A stretch of DNA of 64,000 nt from JBIQJD01 sp044507695 (GTDB taxonomy: Bacteria; Bacteroidota; Ignavibacteria; Ignavibacteriales; Ignavibacteriaceae): positions 248,001 to 312,000 of the forward strand of contig JBIQJD010000002.1 in the NCBI GenBank assembly GCA_044507695.1, in the 5' to 3' direction. Below, in pieces: positions 8,578 through 17,990 of the stretch (position 1 is the stretch's first letter; each line of letters opens with the position of its first letter). Under the pieces are notes generated by a model. The model was not told the origin of the DNA. It saw only the letters and a list, made by a program, of their open reading frames with translations, and did not search any database. The translations under genes and the position numbers were made by a program.

Positions 8578-9317
8578 AACTAAAGAATAAAAAAAGTATT
8601 GTAACCGGCGGCTCCCGCGGTATTGGACGGGGAATAGTTCTTGAATTTGCAAAGAATGGTTGTGATGTTGTTTTTACATATCAAAGTTCTGAGGAAGCAG
8701 CAAATGCGGTTGAAGCAGAAGCCGCTCAATTTGGTGTAAAAGTATTGGGATTAAAAGCAGATGCTTCTGTTTATTCTGAAGCTGAAAGAACTGTTAATTT
8801 CGCTTTGGAAAATTTAGGCGGTTTAGATATTTTAGTGAATAACGCAGGCATCACAAAGGATAATCTTCTTCTAAGAATGAGTGAAGAAGATTTTGATAAA
8901 GTTATTGCTGCAAATCTTAAAAGTGTTTTCAATTATACTAAAGCAGCCATCAAGCCGATGATGAACCAGCGCTCAGGTAAAATTATTAATTTTACATCTG
9001 TGGTTGGTTTAATAGGTAACCCGGGACAGGCAAATTATGTTGCTTCAAAAGCTGGTGTTATTGGATTTACTAAATCTGCTGCAAAAGAACTGGCTTCAAG
9101 AAACATAAACGTAAATGCAATAGCTCCGGGTTTTATTGCAACCGATATGACAGATAAACTGAATGAAAAACAAAAAGAGGCAATATTAAATCAGGTGCCT
9201 CTTAAAAAAATCGGCTCTGTTGAAGATGTCTCTAAAGCGGTTGTGTTCCTTGCATCATCTGATTCGGATTATATCACTGGTCAGGTGATTTCCGTTGATG
9301 GCGGAATGGCAATGTAA
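8574..9317 (+). CDS. fabG: 3-oxoacyl-ACP reductase
   Basis: A 247-residue short-chain dehydrogenase with TGGSRGIGRG for NADPH binding near residue 12, NNAG near 88, catalytic Ser in FTSVVG near 140 and YVASK near 152. It reduces 3-oxoacyl-ACP to 3-hydroxyacyl-ACP. Length and the C-terminal GQVISVDGGMAM match FabG well. It lies between the DUF3109 gene and acpP, with the 49-nt gap before acpP holding a usable ribosome-binding site (AGGAG, about 9 nt before ATG). Confidence 0.95.
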   Translation: MKLKNKKSIVTGGSRGIGRGIVLEFAKNGCDVVFTYQSSEEAANAVEAEAAQFGVKVLGLKADASVYSEAERTVNFALENLGGLDILVNNAGITKDNLLLRMSEEDFDKVIAANLKSVFNYTKAAIKPMMNQRSGKIINFTSVVGLIGNPGQANYVASKAGVIGFTKSAAKELASRNINVNAIAPGFIATDMTDKLNEKQKEAILNQVPLKKIGSVEDVSKAVVFLASSDSDYITGQVISVDGGMAM

Positions 9318-9366
9318 TTCTTATTTTTTATAATCAAACAATAAAAACAATTCAGGAGTATATAAA

Positions 9367-9600
9367 ATGGATGTTGAAGCTAAAGTAAAAGAAATTATTA
9401 TTGATAAATTAGGTGTAGAAGAATCTCAAATTACACCTGAAGCTTCATTCACAAATGATCTTGGAGCTGATTCACTTGATATAGTTGAACTTGTTATGGG
9501 TTTTGAAAGCGCCTTTAATGTATCTATTCCGGATGAAGATGCTGAAAAAATCGGAACTGTTGGGGATGCAACCAAATACCTGAAAGAAAAATTAGGATAA
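9367..9600 (+). CDS. acpP: Acyl carrier protein
   Basis: A 77-residue acidic protein with the phosphopantetheine serine at residue 36 in GADSLDIVEL. It carries growing acyl chains between Fab enzymes and feeds PlsX. AGGAG lies upstream of the start. A strong terminator-like hairpin directly follows the stop, so acpP may be made in excess of fabF and rnc, as is usual for this abundant protein. Confidence 0.97.
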   Translation: MDVEAKVKEIIIDKLGVEESQITPEASFTNDLGADSLDIVELVMGFESAFNVSIPDEDAEKIGTVGDATKYLKEKLG

Positions 9601-9606
9601 TTATTT

Positions 9607-9637
9607 AAGTCGGGAATATTTCTCGACTTATTTTTTT
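9607..9637 (+). terminator. Intrinsic terminator or attenuator after acpP
   Basis: A 10-bp stem (AAGTCGGGAA with TTCTCGACTT, one G-U pair) closes a 3-nt loop at 9607-9629 and is followed by seven T at 9631-9637. It lies 6 nt after the acpP stop and 45 nt before fabF, so it should end or reduce transcription into fabF. Confidence 0.75.
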
Positions 9638-9682
9638 CTCACCTCTGCTTTCGGGCAAAGTTAAATCATCACAGGAGTGGTA

Positions 9683-10930
9683 ATGAATAAAAGAAGAGTA
9701 GTTGTAACCGGTATGGGAGCAATTACTCCTATAGGAATCGGTGTAGACGAATACTGGGATTCACTACTTCATGGTAAGAATGGTGTCGCTCCTATTACTA
9801 AATTTGATGCTTCAAATTTTGATACAAGATTTGCTGCAGAGGTTAAAAACTTTGTTCCGGAAAATTACCTTGATAAAAAAGCAATCAAGCGGATGGACCC
9901 CTTTACGCAGTATGCTTTAGTTACTGCTGAAATGGCATATCAGGATGCAATGCTTAATCTTAACAACATTGATAAAGAACGATTTGGTGTTATTTATGGC
10001 AGTGGTATTGGAGGATTGGTTACAAATCAGCAGCAGCACTGGCTTTATTATGAAACAAAAAATCCGCGGCTGATAAGTCCTTTTTTTGTACCAATGATGA
10101 TTTCAGATATCTCAGCGGGACAGATTTCTATTAAGTATGGATTGAAAGGTCCGAATTACGCAACCACATCTGCATGTGCTACATCATCTCACGCAATTGC
10201 AGATGCATTTATGCTGATACAACGCGGCAGCGCTGATCTAATGATGTGCGGCGGCTCAGAAGCGGCTATTACAGAAATGTCCATCGGCGGATTCAACGCA
10301 ATGCGTGCACTCTCAACATGGAATGACAGATATGAAGAGGCTTCACGCCCGTTTGATAAAGAGCGTAATGGTTTTGTAATGGGAGAGGGTGCTGCAACTT
10401 TAATACTTGAAGAATATGAACATGCACGTAAACGAGGAGCTAAAATTTATTGTGAAATTGCCGGAGTTGGTTTAACCGGCGATGCTCATCATATAACGGC
10501 TCCGGCACCCGGCGGTGAAGGCGCAGTAAGATCTATGAGAGAAGCAATACGTGATGCAAATATTTCTGAAGATGAAGTGCAGTACATTAATGCTCACGGC
10601 ACTTCAACACCATTCAATGATGTAACAGAAACTGCTGCAATTAAAACTGTCTTTGGTAAGCATGCTTATAAACTTGTAGTTAGTTCAACAAAATCTATGA
10701 CAGGCCATTTACTTGGTGCTGCTGGTGGAATTGAAGCTATTGCTACAATACTTGCAGTTAAGAATGATATGATTCCACCAACAATAAATTATACTACGCC
10801 TGATCCGGAATGCGATTTAAATTACTCTCCTAATAAACCCACTGCAATACAGGTTAATTATGCTATAAGTAATACATTTGGATTCGGCGGACACAACGCA
10901 TCAATATTATTTAAAAAATTTGAGGGATAG
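9683..10930 (+). CDS. fabF: 3-oxoacyl-ACP synthase II (FabF)
   Basis: A 415-residue KAS II with the Cys-His-His triad in STSACATSSH-type context (TSACATSSHAI), HGTSTPFND and GHLLGAAGG. It carries out chain elongation with malonyl-ACP. An in-frame GTG at 9677 overlaps the ribosome-binding site, so I set the start at the ATG at 9683, which has AGGAG at 9673-9677 with a 5-nt gap. It lies downstream of a terminator-like hairpin and 6 nt upstream of rnc. Confidence 0.95.
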   Translation: MNKRRVVVTGMGAITPIGIGVDEYWDSLLHGKNGVAPITKFDASNFDTRFAAEVKNFVPENYLDKKAIKRMDPFTQYALVTAEMAYQDAMLNLNNIDKERFGVIYGSGIGGLVTNQQQHWLYYETKNPRLISPFFVPMMISDISAGQISIKYGLKGPNYATTSACATSSHAIADAFMLIQRGSADLMMCGGSEAAITEMSIGGFNAMRALSTWNDRYEEASRPFDKERNGFVMGEGAATLILEEYEHARKRGAKIYCEIAGVGLTGDAHHITAPAPGGEGAVRSMREAIRDANISEDEVQYINAHGTSTPFNDVTETAAIKTVFGKHAYKLVVSSTKSMTGHLLGAAGGIEAIATILAVKNDMIPPTINYTTPDPECDLNYSPNKPTAIQVNYAISNTFGFGGHNASILFKKFEG

Positions 10931-10936
10931 ATAGTT

Positions 10937-11728
10937 TTGGGTTCTCTAATTTCGTGGGTTATAAAAAAATTAAAACAGCGGGAGTTAAACAGAAGTTCTA
11001 AATATATCTCACGTCTTCTTACACCTGAAAAATTTGCTGCACTTGAAGAGCTTGTAGGATTTCACATTAAAAACCGTTCCTATTTCATTCAGGCATTAAT
11101 GCACCGCTCCTTTCTTGAACAAAACAGCGATTACGATATTTCAAATGAGCGGCTGGAATTTCTCGGTGATTCAGTTTTGAGTTTAGTAGTTGCAGAATAT
11201 CTTTTTGATGCTTTCCCGGATAAGGACGAAGGGTTTCTTACCAAGGTAAGAGCTAAACTTGTAAACAGGGCGGCACTTGCTGAGGCAGCAGATAGAATTA
11301 ATCTTATCAATTTTATATTGATAAGTAAGAATCTTTCAAGCTCATTTGCAACTGGCTCCCGTACAGTTCTTTCAGATGCGCTGGAAGCCTTGATCGGTGC
11401 AATTTATCTTGATAACGGATTAACAGCATCAAAAGAATTCATACAAAAAATTCTTATTGATCCGAATACTCAGCAGGGGGGATATTTAATTGATGAAAAT
11501 TTCAAGAGCCAGCTTCTTGAATATTCACAGGCAAATAAACTCGATAATCCAACCTACACTGTAATTAAAGAAGAAGGTCCTCAGCATAACAGGATTTTCA
11601 CGATAAAGGTAGTTATTGGCGATAAAGATTATGGTGTTGGTAAAGGAAAAAATAAAAAAAGCGCAGAGCAGAATGCTGCTAAAGCTGCACTCGAGTTAAT
11701 AAAAAAAACATTGCCTGCTGAAGAATAA
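10937..11728 (+). CDS. rnc: Ribonuclease III
   Basis: A 263-residue RNase III with the catalytic signature NERLEFLGDSVL near residue 67, the second acidic cluster DALEALIGAIYLD near 145 and a double-stranded-RNA-binding domain in the last 75 residues ending GKNKKSAEQNAAKAAL. It cuts structured RNAs, including the rRNA precursor. The start codon is TTG, with GAGGGA (overlapping the end of fabF) at suitable spacing. The fabF-rnc pairing is common across bacteria. A 24-residue basic lead precedes the family core. Confidence 0.95.
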   Translation: MGSLISWVIKKLKQRELNRSSKYISRLLTPEKFAALEELVGFHIKNRSYFIQALMHRSFLEQNSDYDISNERLEFLGDSVLSLVVAEYLFDAFPDKDEGFLTKVRAKLVNRAALAEAADRINLINFILISKNLSSSFATGSRTVLSDALEALIGAIYLDNGLTASKEFIQKILIDPNTQQGGYLIDENFKSQLLEYSQANKLDNPTYTVIKEEGPQHNRIFTIKVVIGDKDYGVGKGKNKKSAEQNAAKAALELIKKTLPAEE

Positions 11729-11920
11729 TTTTTTCAATTGATTGGTGAAATCTAATCAGAAAAATCTTTCCACTTATTAAATCCCTAAAAGCTTTTCCAA
11801 TCTGCTTATTAAAAATCAGCTATTATGTTTTAAATCACTTCAAACCAACCATTCAAAAAAGTTGCATTGAACCTTGAACAGGAGTTTTTTTATTGATGCA
11901 ATAGAAATGGGAGGTTTGAT

Positions 11921-12109
11921 ATGGAATCAGTTTTTGATCATAATGTGAGTGAACGTGAATTGGATTCATTATTGATTAAAGGACCGAGAGAAGATTATCT
12001 GAAAAGAACATCCGTATTTAAACGCTATTCTGATCTTTATCATCTGTACACATTGCGCGGCAATTTAAATAAGGCAGATGAGTTTTACAGGAAGATGTTG
12101 AACGAATAA
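11921..12109 (+). CDS. Small hypothetical protein, 62 residues
   Basis: A 62-residue soluble protein starting MESVFDHNVSERELD and ending RGNLNKADEFYRKMLNE, the last part resembling half a tetratricopeptide helix pair. I do not recognise the family. It is probably real: GGGAGG stands 7 nt before the ATG, and a strong intrinsic terminator follows 9 nt after the stop, so it forms a complete single-gene unit. The 192-nt gap upstream, after rnc, holds nothing else I can name. Confidence 0.55.
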   Translation: MESVFDHNVSERELDSLLIKGPREDYLKRTSVFKRYSDLYHLYTLRGNLNKADEFYRKMLNE

Positions 12110-12117
12110 TAATATTT

Positions 12118-12143
12118 GCGGCGCAATTAATAGCGCCGCTTTT
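12118..12143 (+). terminator. GC-rich intrinsic terminator
   Basis: GCGGCGC at 12118-12124 pairs with GCGCCGC at 12133-12139 across an 8-nt loop, followed by TTTT. It ends the small gene and also lies just past the stop of the convergent amt gene, so it may act on both strands. Confidence 0.8.
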
Positions 12144-12152
12144 GTACTATAT

Positions 12153-13418
12153 CTAAAAGCCGGAAACTTTTTCAAATTCGGGATATGCAGACATTCCATG
12201 TTCACCTAAGTCAAGTCCTTCCTTTTCTTCCTGTTCAGAAACACGAATTCCGACTGTATCTTTTAGTGCAATCCAAAGAATGATTGTAAATGCAAAGGTG
12301 AATACGCCAACAATAACAATTCCCACAAATTGAATAAATAATTGATGAAGACCTGCAAGATCACCAAAAATTCCTACTGCAAGTGTACCCCAGATTCCGC
12401 ACACAAGATGAACAGATAAAGCACCAACCGGATCATCAAGTTTTAATTTATCAAAAGTAACAACAGAAAAAACAACGATGATGCCTCCTATTAATCCAAC
12501 CATACATGATTCCACCGGATGCATTTTATCAGCACCGGCAGTAATTGCAACCAATCCTGCAAGTATACCATTAAGCACCATTGAAATATCAGGCTTCTTT
12601 AGAAAACCCCATGAAGTTATCATTGCTCCAACGGCGCCTGCAGAAGCAGCAAGTGAAGTTGTTACCAGCACAAGTGAAACAGCGCCAGGATCTGCGGAAA
12701 GAACTGAACCACCATTAAAACCAAACCAGCCGAGCCAGAGCAGAAAGACTCCAATCGTTGCAAGCGGCATGCTGTGTCCCGGTATTGGGTGAATTTTTCC
12801 ATCAACAAATTTTCCCTTTCTTGCACCAAGAATTATGACTCCCGCCAGTGCGCCCCATCCGCCAACTGAATGAACGATTGTTGAGCCTGCAAAATCATAA
12901 AAGCCCCATGAATTTAAAAATCCGCCTCCCCATTTCCACATTCCTACAATAGGATAACATAATGAAACAAATATTGTTGAGAAGATCAGAAAGCTTCTAA
13001 GCTTTATTCTTTCCGCAACAGCACCGGAAACTATTGTAGCAGCAGTTGCGGCAAACATTCCCTGGAAAAGAAAATCCGTCCAGTAAGTAAATCCGGGATT
13101 ATATTGATTCGTAATTCCGTCAGCATTTGTCCAGATTCCAAATCCGCCAAAACCTAAAAAATCACCGCTGAACTCTGCGCCGGGATACATCAAATTAAAA
13201 CCAATGGCGGCGTAGGTGAGTAATCCAATTCCCGGGATGATAGAATTCTTAAATAAAACATTTACAGTATTTTTAGATTGAGTTAATCCGGCTTCAAGAG
13301 TTGCAAAGCCGAGATGCATAATAAACACAAGTCCGGCAGCAATCATCATCCATAAGTTGTTAATAGTAAAAACAACATTTGATACATCTGCTGCTGTTTG
13401 AGTGAGTGAATTTTCCAT
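12153..13418 (-). CDS. amt: Ammonium transporter
   Basis: A 421-residue Amt/MEP/Rh channel with about eleven membrane segments. It keeps family marks such as the DFAGSTIVHSVGG stretch with the first pore histidine, WFGFNGGS, and HLVCGIWG with the second pore histidine, plus a cytoplasmic C-terminal tail (GLDLGEHGMSAYPEF) of the kind P-II proteins bind. It conducts ammonium into the cell. It is the last gene of a minus-strand set with a P-II gene first and an outer-membrane protein in the middle, consistent with P-II control of the channel. Confidence 0.95.
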   Translation of the reverse strand: MENSLTQTAADVSNVVFTINNLWMMIAAGLVFIMHLGFATLEAGLTQSKNTVNVLFKNSIIPGIGLLTYAAIGFNLMYPGAEFSGDFLGFGGFGIWTNADGITNQYNPGFTYWTDFLFQGMFAATAATIVSGAVAERIKLRSFLIFSTIFVSLCYPIVGMWKWGGGFLNSWGFYDFAGSTIVHSVGGWGALAGVIILGARKGKFVDGKIHPIPGHSMPLATIGVFLLWLGWFGFNGGSVLSADPGAVSLVLVTTSLAASAGAVGAMITSWGFLKKPDISMVLNGILAGLVAITAGADKMHPVESCMVGLIGGIIVVFSVVTFDKLKLDDPVGALSVHLVCGIWGTLAVGIFGDLAGLHQLFIQFVGIVIVGVFTFAFTIILWIALKDTVGIRVSEQEEKEGLDLGEHGMSAYPEFEKVSGF

Positions 13419-13442
13419 AAATTTTTCTCCAGATATTTTTTG

Positions 13443-14132
13443 TTAAAGTTTAATTCCAAATACGAGATAGCTTAATTCGAGTTCCGGATTTAGTATGTAT
13501 GATGCTGTAAGCGGAAGTGAAAATGATTCAGTAATTGAAATAGATTTGGAAGCTGTTAATCCAACATTAATTAAAGCTGCATTATGAGTGCCATACCATA
13601 AACTTTTTGCTGTTGAGAAACCTGCAAACAAATTTAAATCAACATCATCTGCTTTAATCAGGTAGGAAGTTTCAACGTATGCTGAATGATCAGGTTCATT
13701 ATGGAAATTATAAAACGCAGAGATTGTGATTGGAAAAATATCTGGTGCGGAATAAGAAAATCCTGCTTCAAGAACATGTGCACCATTATTTGCATTGTAG
13801 TTAAAAAATTTTAATCCATCTCCGGGATAATAATAATCTGTAACTATTACTGAGAAATTTCCTGCAGAAATTGAATGAGTATACTTTACCCAAACATCAT
13901 GCTCAGAAAATGAAGAAGCGCTTCCGGCAAAACTGTAAGCACCCCATGTGCCAATTGAAAATCCTCCGGCTGAAAAAGATAACTGCGGCTGCAGGCTTGG
14001 TGAATTTCCATAATCAACTCCACGCCAGATGTACCGGCTCATTATATCTGCACCAATTGAAACCTGTGCAGTTAGTTCATGTTGATTTAATAAAGCAATC
14101 AATAATATTGATGATAAAAAAAATTTTTTCAT
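13443..14132 (-). CDS. TorF-like putative porin
   Basis: A 229-residue secreted protein with a signal peptide ending TAQ and alternating hydrophobic strands expected for an outer-membrane beta-barrel. The start VSIGADIMSRYIWRGVDYG and the terminal aromatic-rich strand match the TorF / Gcw_chp family (TIGR02001), whose function is uncertain. Placement between P-II and Amt (gaps of 13 and 24 nt) suggests it is made under nitrogen control and may let ammonium or small nitrogen compounds cross the outer membrane; this is inference only. Confidence 0.65.
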   Translation of the reverse strand: MKKFFLSSILLIALLNQHELTAQVSIGADIMSRYIWRGVDYGNSPSLQPQLSFSAGGFSIGTWGAYSFAGSASSFSEHDVWVKYTHSISAGNFSVIVTDYYYPGDGLKFFNYNANNGAHVLEAGFSYSAPDIFPITISAFYNFHNEPDHSAYVETSYLIKADDVDLNLFAGFSTAKSLWYGTHNAALINVGLTASKSISITESFSLPLTASYILNPELELSYLVFGIKL

Positions 14133-14145
14133 AACTTCTCCTTTT

Positions 14146-14484
14146 TTACAATGCAGAATTGCCGGATTCTTCGGTACGGATTCTAATTGCTACCTGAACA
14201 TCGAGAATGAAGATTTTTCCGTCTCCAACTTCACCGGTTCGTGAATTTGAAATGATTAATTCAACAGCGTTGGTTAATGATTCATCACTGCATATCAGCT
14301 CGATTTTTAATTTGGGAACAAACTCAATGTTATACTCGGATCCCCTGTAAATTTCGGTATGTCCTTTCTGTCTTCCGTAACCTTTAACTTCTGTTACGGT
14401 TAAGCCAGAATAACCAGCTTCCTGAAGAGCCTCATGAACAGATTCAAGTTTGTGCGGCCGAATAATCGCTTCAATTTTTTTCAT
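14146..14484 (-). CDS. P-II nitrogen regulatory protein (amt-linked copy)
   Basis: A 112-residue P-II protein. The T-loop YGRQKGHTEIYRGSEY is intact with Tyr51, the residue uridylylated in many bacteria, and the C-terminal GDGKIFILDVQVAIRIRTEE matches the family. P-II senses ATP/ADP, 2-oxoglutarate and, through partners, nitrogen state; the copies next to amt (GlnK type) usually block Amt. It opens the P-II, porin, amt operon. A second P-II gene with nearly the same T-loop lies at 44.2 kb. No sigma-54 promoter is visible in the 270 nt upstream. Confidence 0.92.
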   Translation of the reverse strand: MKKIEAIIRPHKLESVHEALQEAGYSGLTVTEVKGYGRQKGHTEIYRGSEYNIEFVPKLKIELICSDESLTNAVELIISNSRTGEVGDGKIFILDVQVAIRIRTEESGNSAL

Positions 14485-14755
14485 AATTAACCTCTTTAAT
14501 TAATGAATGATTATGTAGTAATTGAACAGAGTAACCGGTAAACTTGTGGTTTGATTGGAAGTAAATAAGGTTTCTTTGTAAGAATGCCTTAATAAGTAAA
14601 GAAATTTAATTTTAAATTAAAAATTGATAAGGTATTTGTCAAATTAATCATTAAATAATTTTTTATAATTCAAAAATTGTCCGCTTGGCTTAACTTTCCT
14701 ATTTTTCAATTGTGATATAAGACAAAAATTTCAGCTAAAACTCCGGAGTAGTTAC

Positions 14756-16822
14756 ATGATTAAATTTCGCTTTCTGTTTTTAGTTATTGTTTTTTCAGTT
14801 GGATTATTTGCACAATCTGTTCCTCCCAAAAGAGAATTCCGTGCTGTTTGGATTGCTACTGTGGGAAGAATTGATTGGCCGAAGAGTAATAATCCGGCAA
14901 CCCAACGATCTGATTTAATAAGTATTCTTGATGCATTTAAATCATTAAACATAAATGCTTTTATGTTCCAGGTAAGACCTGAGTGCGATGCGCTTTATCA
15001 ATCTGATATTGAACCCTGGTCAAGATGGTTAACTGGTACACAAGGTGTTCCGCCAAATCCGTTTTACGATCCGCTTGAGTTTGCAATTAATGAAGCACAT
15101 AAACGCGGGATGGAACTACATGCATGGCTTAATCCTTACCGCGCAGAAAGAGTTGTAGGCAGCTATCCTCTTTCATCAAATCATGTTGTTAAAAAACATC
15201 CTGAATGGATATTACAGGTTGGCAATTTGAAATTCTTAAATCCGGGTTTACAGGAAGTTAGAGATTATGTTACTTCCGTCTTTGTTGATATTGTTAGCAG
15301 GTATGATGTAGATGGAATTCATATAGATGATTATTTTTATGGTGAAGGAATAACTACACAGGATGCAGCAACATTTGCTGCTTATCCACGTGGCTTTACA
15401 AATATAGCTGATTGGAGAAGAGATAACATTAATCTTCTCATTAAACAGGTGAATGATAGTATTCAGGCAATTAAACCCTGGGTTAAATGGGGAGTAAGTC
15501 CGCGTGGAATCTGGCGTCCAGGTTATCCGCCTGGAATTGTTGGCAACGATAATTACAATTCAATTTATACTGATGCAATGCACTGGCTTCAGTCTCACTC
15601 AATTGATTATATCAATCCTCAATTGTACTGGAAATTTGGCGGCGGACAGGATTACGGAAAACTTATGCCGTGGTGGGCTGATTCTGCAGGAGCAAATGGA
15701 AGACACATGTATGTTGGACATGCAGTTTATAGAATTAATGACGGCACCTCAAATTTTACAGCTTCTGAGCTGCCAAATCAAATTCGTTTAAATCGGGTTA
15801 CACCTAACTGCCAGGGAAGCGTTCATTATAATACTAACACATTGCTTTCAAATCCAAAAGGATTTCTGGATTCACTCCGGAATGATTTTTATAAATATCC
15901 TGCACTTCCTCCGGTAATGGATTGGAAAGATATTACGCCGCCTCAGCCGGTTGCTAATTTAAATGCTTCTGTTAGTTCATCAAATGTTACTGTAACATGG
16001 CAGAAACCATCTGCTGCACCGGATGGAGATTCAGCATATTATTATGTGATTTATAGATTTGATAATCAAACACCTGTTAACATTGATGATCCGCGCTATA
16101 TAAGAAAAGTAGATTACAGCGGAACGTTTTCATTTACTGAGAACAATGTTATTTCCGGAAGCACCGTAACTGCAACTTATGTTGTTACTTCTGTTGATCG
16201 TCTTCATAATGAAAGTGCTGTTTCATCAATTACTGTGGATGAAAACGGAGTTGTTCCGGTTGAGTTGAGCTCTTTTACTGCGGTACTTAACAAATCAAAA
16301 GTTGAATTGAATTGGGTTACCGCTACTGAAACGAACAATTACGGATTTGAACTTGAGAGAAAAGCAGATGACGAATGGAGAACAATTGGATTTGTTGAAG
16401 GAAATGGTACATCTTCAGAAGAAAAATATTATAGTTTTACAGATGATCTTTCATCATTTAGCAGTAATCAAAAAATATTCTACAGAATTAAACAGATTGA
16501 TCTTGATGGTACATTTAAATATTCAGAAATAGTTAATGTGGATTATTCTCCGTTGCCACTTGATTTTGTTCTTGAACAGAATTTTCCGAATCCATTCAAT
16601 CCTTCAACTAAAATAAAGTATTCTGTGCGGGAATTTTCTCACGTACAAATTATTGTTTATGATGCATTAGGGACTGAAACTGCAGTTTTAGTTAATGAAC
16701 AGAAACAACCCGGAACTTATGAATTGAATTTCGAAGGACAAAATCTTTCAAGCGGAGTTTATATTTACCGGTTGAAAGCAAATGGAAATATTTTATCACG
16801 CAAGATGTTACTAATGAAATAA
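14756..16822 (+). CDS. GHL10-family glycoside hydrolase with T9SS sorting domain
   Basis: A 688-residue exported protein. A signal peptide (ending LFAQS) leads to a GHL10 (family-10-like, PF02638) barrel of about residues 25-340 with FRAVWIATVGRIDWP, MELHAWLNPYRA and VDGIHIDDYFY. A fibronectin-III-like domain follows near 390-490, then a second beta domain near 500-600, and a C-terminal T9SS type A signal beginning NFPNPFNPSTKI and ending in a basic tail. The barrel family probably cuts bacterial or plant polysaccharides. The CTD predicts export across the outer membrane and surface attachment. A close relative without the CTD is at 20951-22432. Confidence 0.85.
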   Translation: MIKFRFLFLVIVFSVGLFAQSVPPKREFRAVWIATVGRIDWPKSNNPATQRSDLISILDAFKSLNINAFMFQVRPECDALYQSDIEPWSRWLTGTQGVPPNPFYDPLEFAINEAHKRGMELHAWLNPYRAERVVGSYPLSSNHVVKKHPEWILQVGNLKFLNPGLQEVRDYVTSVFVDIVSRYDVDGIHIDDYFYGEGITTQDAATFAAYPRGFTNIADWRRDNINLLIKQVNDSIQAIKPWVKWGVSPRGIWRPGYPPGIVGNDNYNSIYTDAMHWLQSHSIDYINPQLYWKFGGGQDYGKLMPWWADSAGANGRHMYVGHAVYRINDGTSNFTASELPNQIRLNRVTPNCQGSVHYNTNTLLSNPKGFLDSLRNDFYKYPALPPVMDWKDITPPQPVANLNASVSSSNVTVTWQKPSAAPDGDSAYYYVIYRFDNQTPVNIDDPRYIRKVDYSGTFSFTENNVISGSTVTATYVVTSVDRLHNESAVSSITVDENGVVPVELSSFTAVLNKSKVELNWVTATETNNYGFELERKADDEWRTIGFVEGNGTSSEEKYYSFTDDLSSFSSNQKIFYRIKQIDLDGTFKYSEIVNVDYSPLPLDFVLEQNFPNPFNPSTKIKYSVREFSHVQIIVYDALGTETAVLVNEQKQPGTYELNFEGQNLSSGVYIYRLKANGNILSRKMLLMK

Positions 16823-16839
16823 TTTTCAGAAATTATTTC
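16816..16839. terminator. AT-rich hairpin at convergent gene ends
   Basis: GAAATAATTT at 16816-16825 pairs perfectly with AAATTATTTC at 16830-16839 over a 4-nt loop. It spans both stop codons of the convergent glycosidase and esterase genes. The stem is AU-only apart from its ends, and there is no clean T-run, so its activity as a two-way terminator is uncertain. Confidence 0.35.
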
Positions 16840-17990
16840 CCGAATAAAAATTTTAAAGGCCTGGCAATTCTTTTAGACCAGGCCTTTTCATTATGTTCTG
16901 CATTTTCATCTTTAAACCAAAATAAATCTTTCCCTGATTCATAACCTTTTTTCTGAAGAAGAGAAAGCATTTCATCAATTCCCGGCTGCAGTTTTTCATC
17001 AACTCCTTTACCTCCGTTATCAATATAAATCTTAACAGATTTTTTATCAGATGAATCAACCGAAGGCAGATAATTTATATCATCTATTTTAAAAGCAGGG
17101 GAGAGACAGGCAGCTTTTGAGAAAATACCGGGATGTTCCCAAAGCAGCATGAATGAAATTAATCCTCCCGCAGATGAACCCATTACAGCAGTATTTTCTC
17201 TTCCTGGTTTTGTTCTGTAAACGCTGTCTATAAATGGTTTCAATTCATGAACAATAAAGTTCATGTACTTTTGCCCCAAACCGGTATTAGTATATTCCTG
17301 CCTTCTTTGTTTTGTATTATAAATTCCTACAACGATTATAGGTTCAATAATTTCATTTTTAATGAGACTATCAGCACGTTCATCAATTTGCCAATCAGCA
17401 CCAAATGATGATGTTGCGGGATCAAATAAATTTTGCCCATCATGTGCATAAAGTACAGGATAATGTTTTAAAGTATCTGTAAAATAATCCGGAGGTAGCC
17501 AAACAATAATATCTCTCGGAAGAATTCCTTGACCATTAAAGTTTTGATGATATTTTACAATTCCGGTAATCTGTCCTTCAATAAAATTTTCAGATTCATT
17601 TTTCCATTTATAAATAAAATGGTTTATTGTTGAATCTGAAGTAACAATTAAATAATTATTTGGAGGAGTTGTCCCATTCTCGTTCAGAGCTTCTTTTCCC
17701 CAGGATCCAAGTGTAAATTTATATTCAATTTTTTCAGCGAGATTGAATTTAAAAATCTTTTGCCATGTAGTATCATTAATTTTTTCAAGCGGAACGGAAG
17801 ATGGGTTCCAATTACCGAGCTGCTCATTATTGCCGGTAATATAAATTTGAATTGAATCATCAAGTGAAGCAGTATGAACAAGAAAAGTTATAACATGCTC
17901 ATCCGTTTGTGCATTTATTGATGTGAAAAAAATAAAAGACAGAAAAATAAATTTATTCATAAGAATCATCCGGTTAATTTCTTTTTTCAA
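16833..17990 (-). CDS. Secreted esterase with N-terminal starch-binding-like domain
   Basis: A 385-residue exported protein. The signal peptide ends near INAQ; residues about 28-125 form a CBM20/CBM48-like domain (ITGNNEQLGNWNPS, YKFTLGSWGKE). Residues about 145-385 form an esterase-D/enterochelin-esterase (PF00756) hydrolase with YAHDGQNLFD, nucleophile Ser in VMGSSAGGL and a late His in AEHNEKAW. It may release acyl groups from a glycan, as related two-domain proteins do. It overlaps the M15 peptidase gene upstream by 17 nt, so both are probably on one transcript. Confidence 0.8.
   Translation of the reverse strand: MKKEINRMILMNKFIFLSFIFFTSINAQTDEHVITFLVHTASLDDSIQIYITGNNEQLGNWNPSSVPLEKINDTTWQKIFKFNLAEKIEYKFTLGSWGKEALNENGTTPPNNYLIVTSDSTINHFIYKWKNESENFIEGQITGIVKYHQNFNGQGILPRDIIVWLPPDYFTDTLKHYPVLYAHDGQNLFDPATSSFGADWQIDERADSLIKNEIIEPIIVVGIYNTKQRRQEYTNTGLGQKYMNFIVHELKPFIDSVYRTKPGRENTAVMGSSAGGLISFMLLWEHPGIFSKAACLSPAFKIDDINYLPSVDSSDKKSVKIYIDNGGKGVDEKLQPGIDEMLSLLQKKGYESGKDLFWFKDENAEHNEKAWSKRIARPLKFLFGK

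Noticed and set aside
14485..14755. Possible sigma-54 promoter for the P-II/amt operon
   Set aside because: I looked on the minus strand for GG and GC elements at the right spacing and found none; the region is AT-rich without clear motifs.
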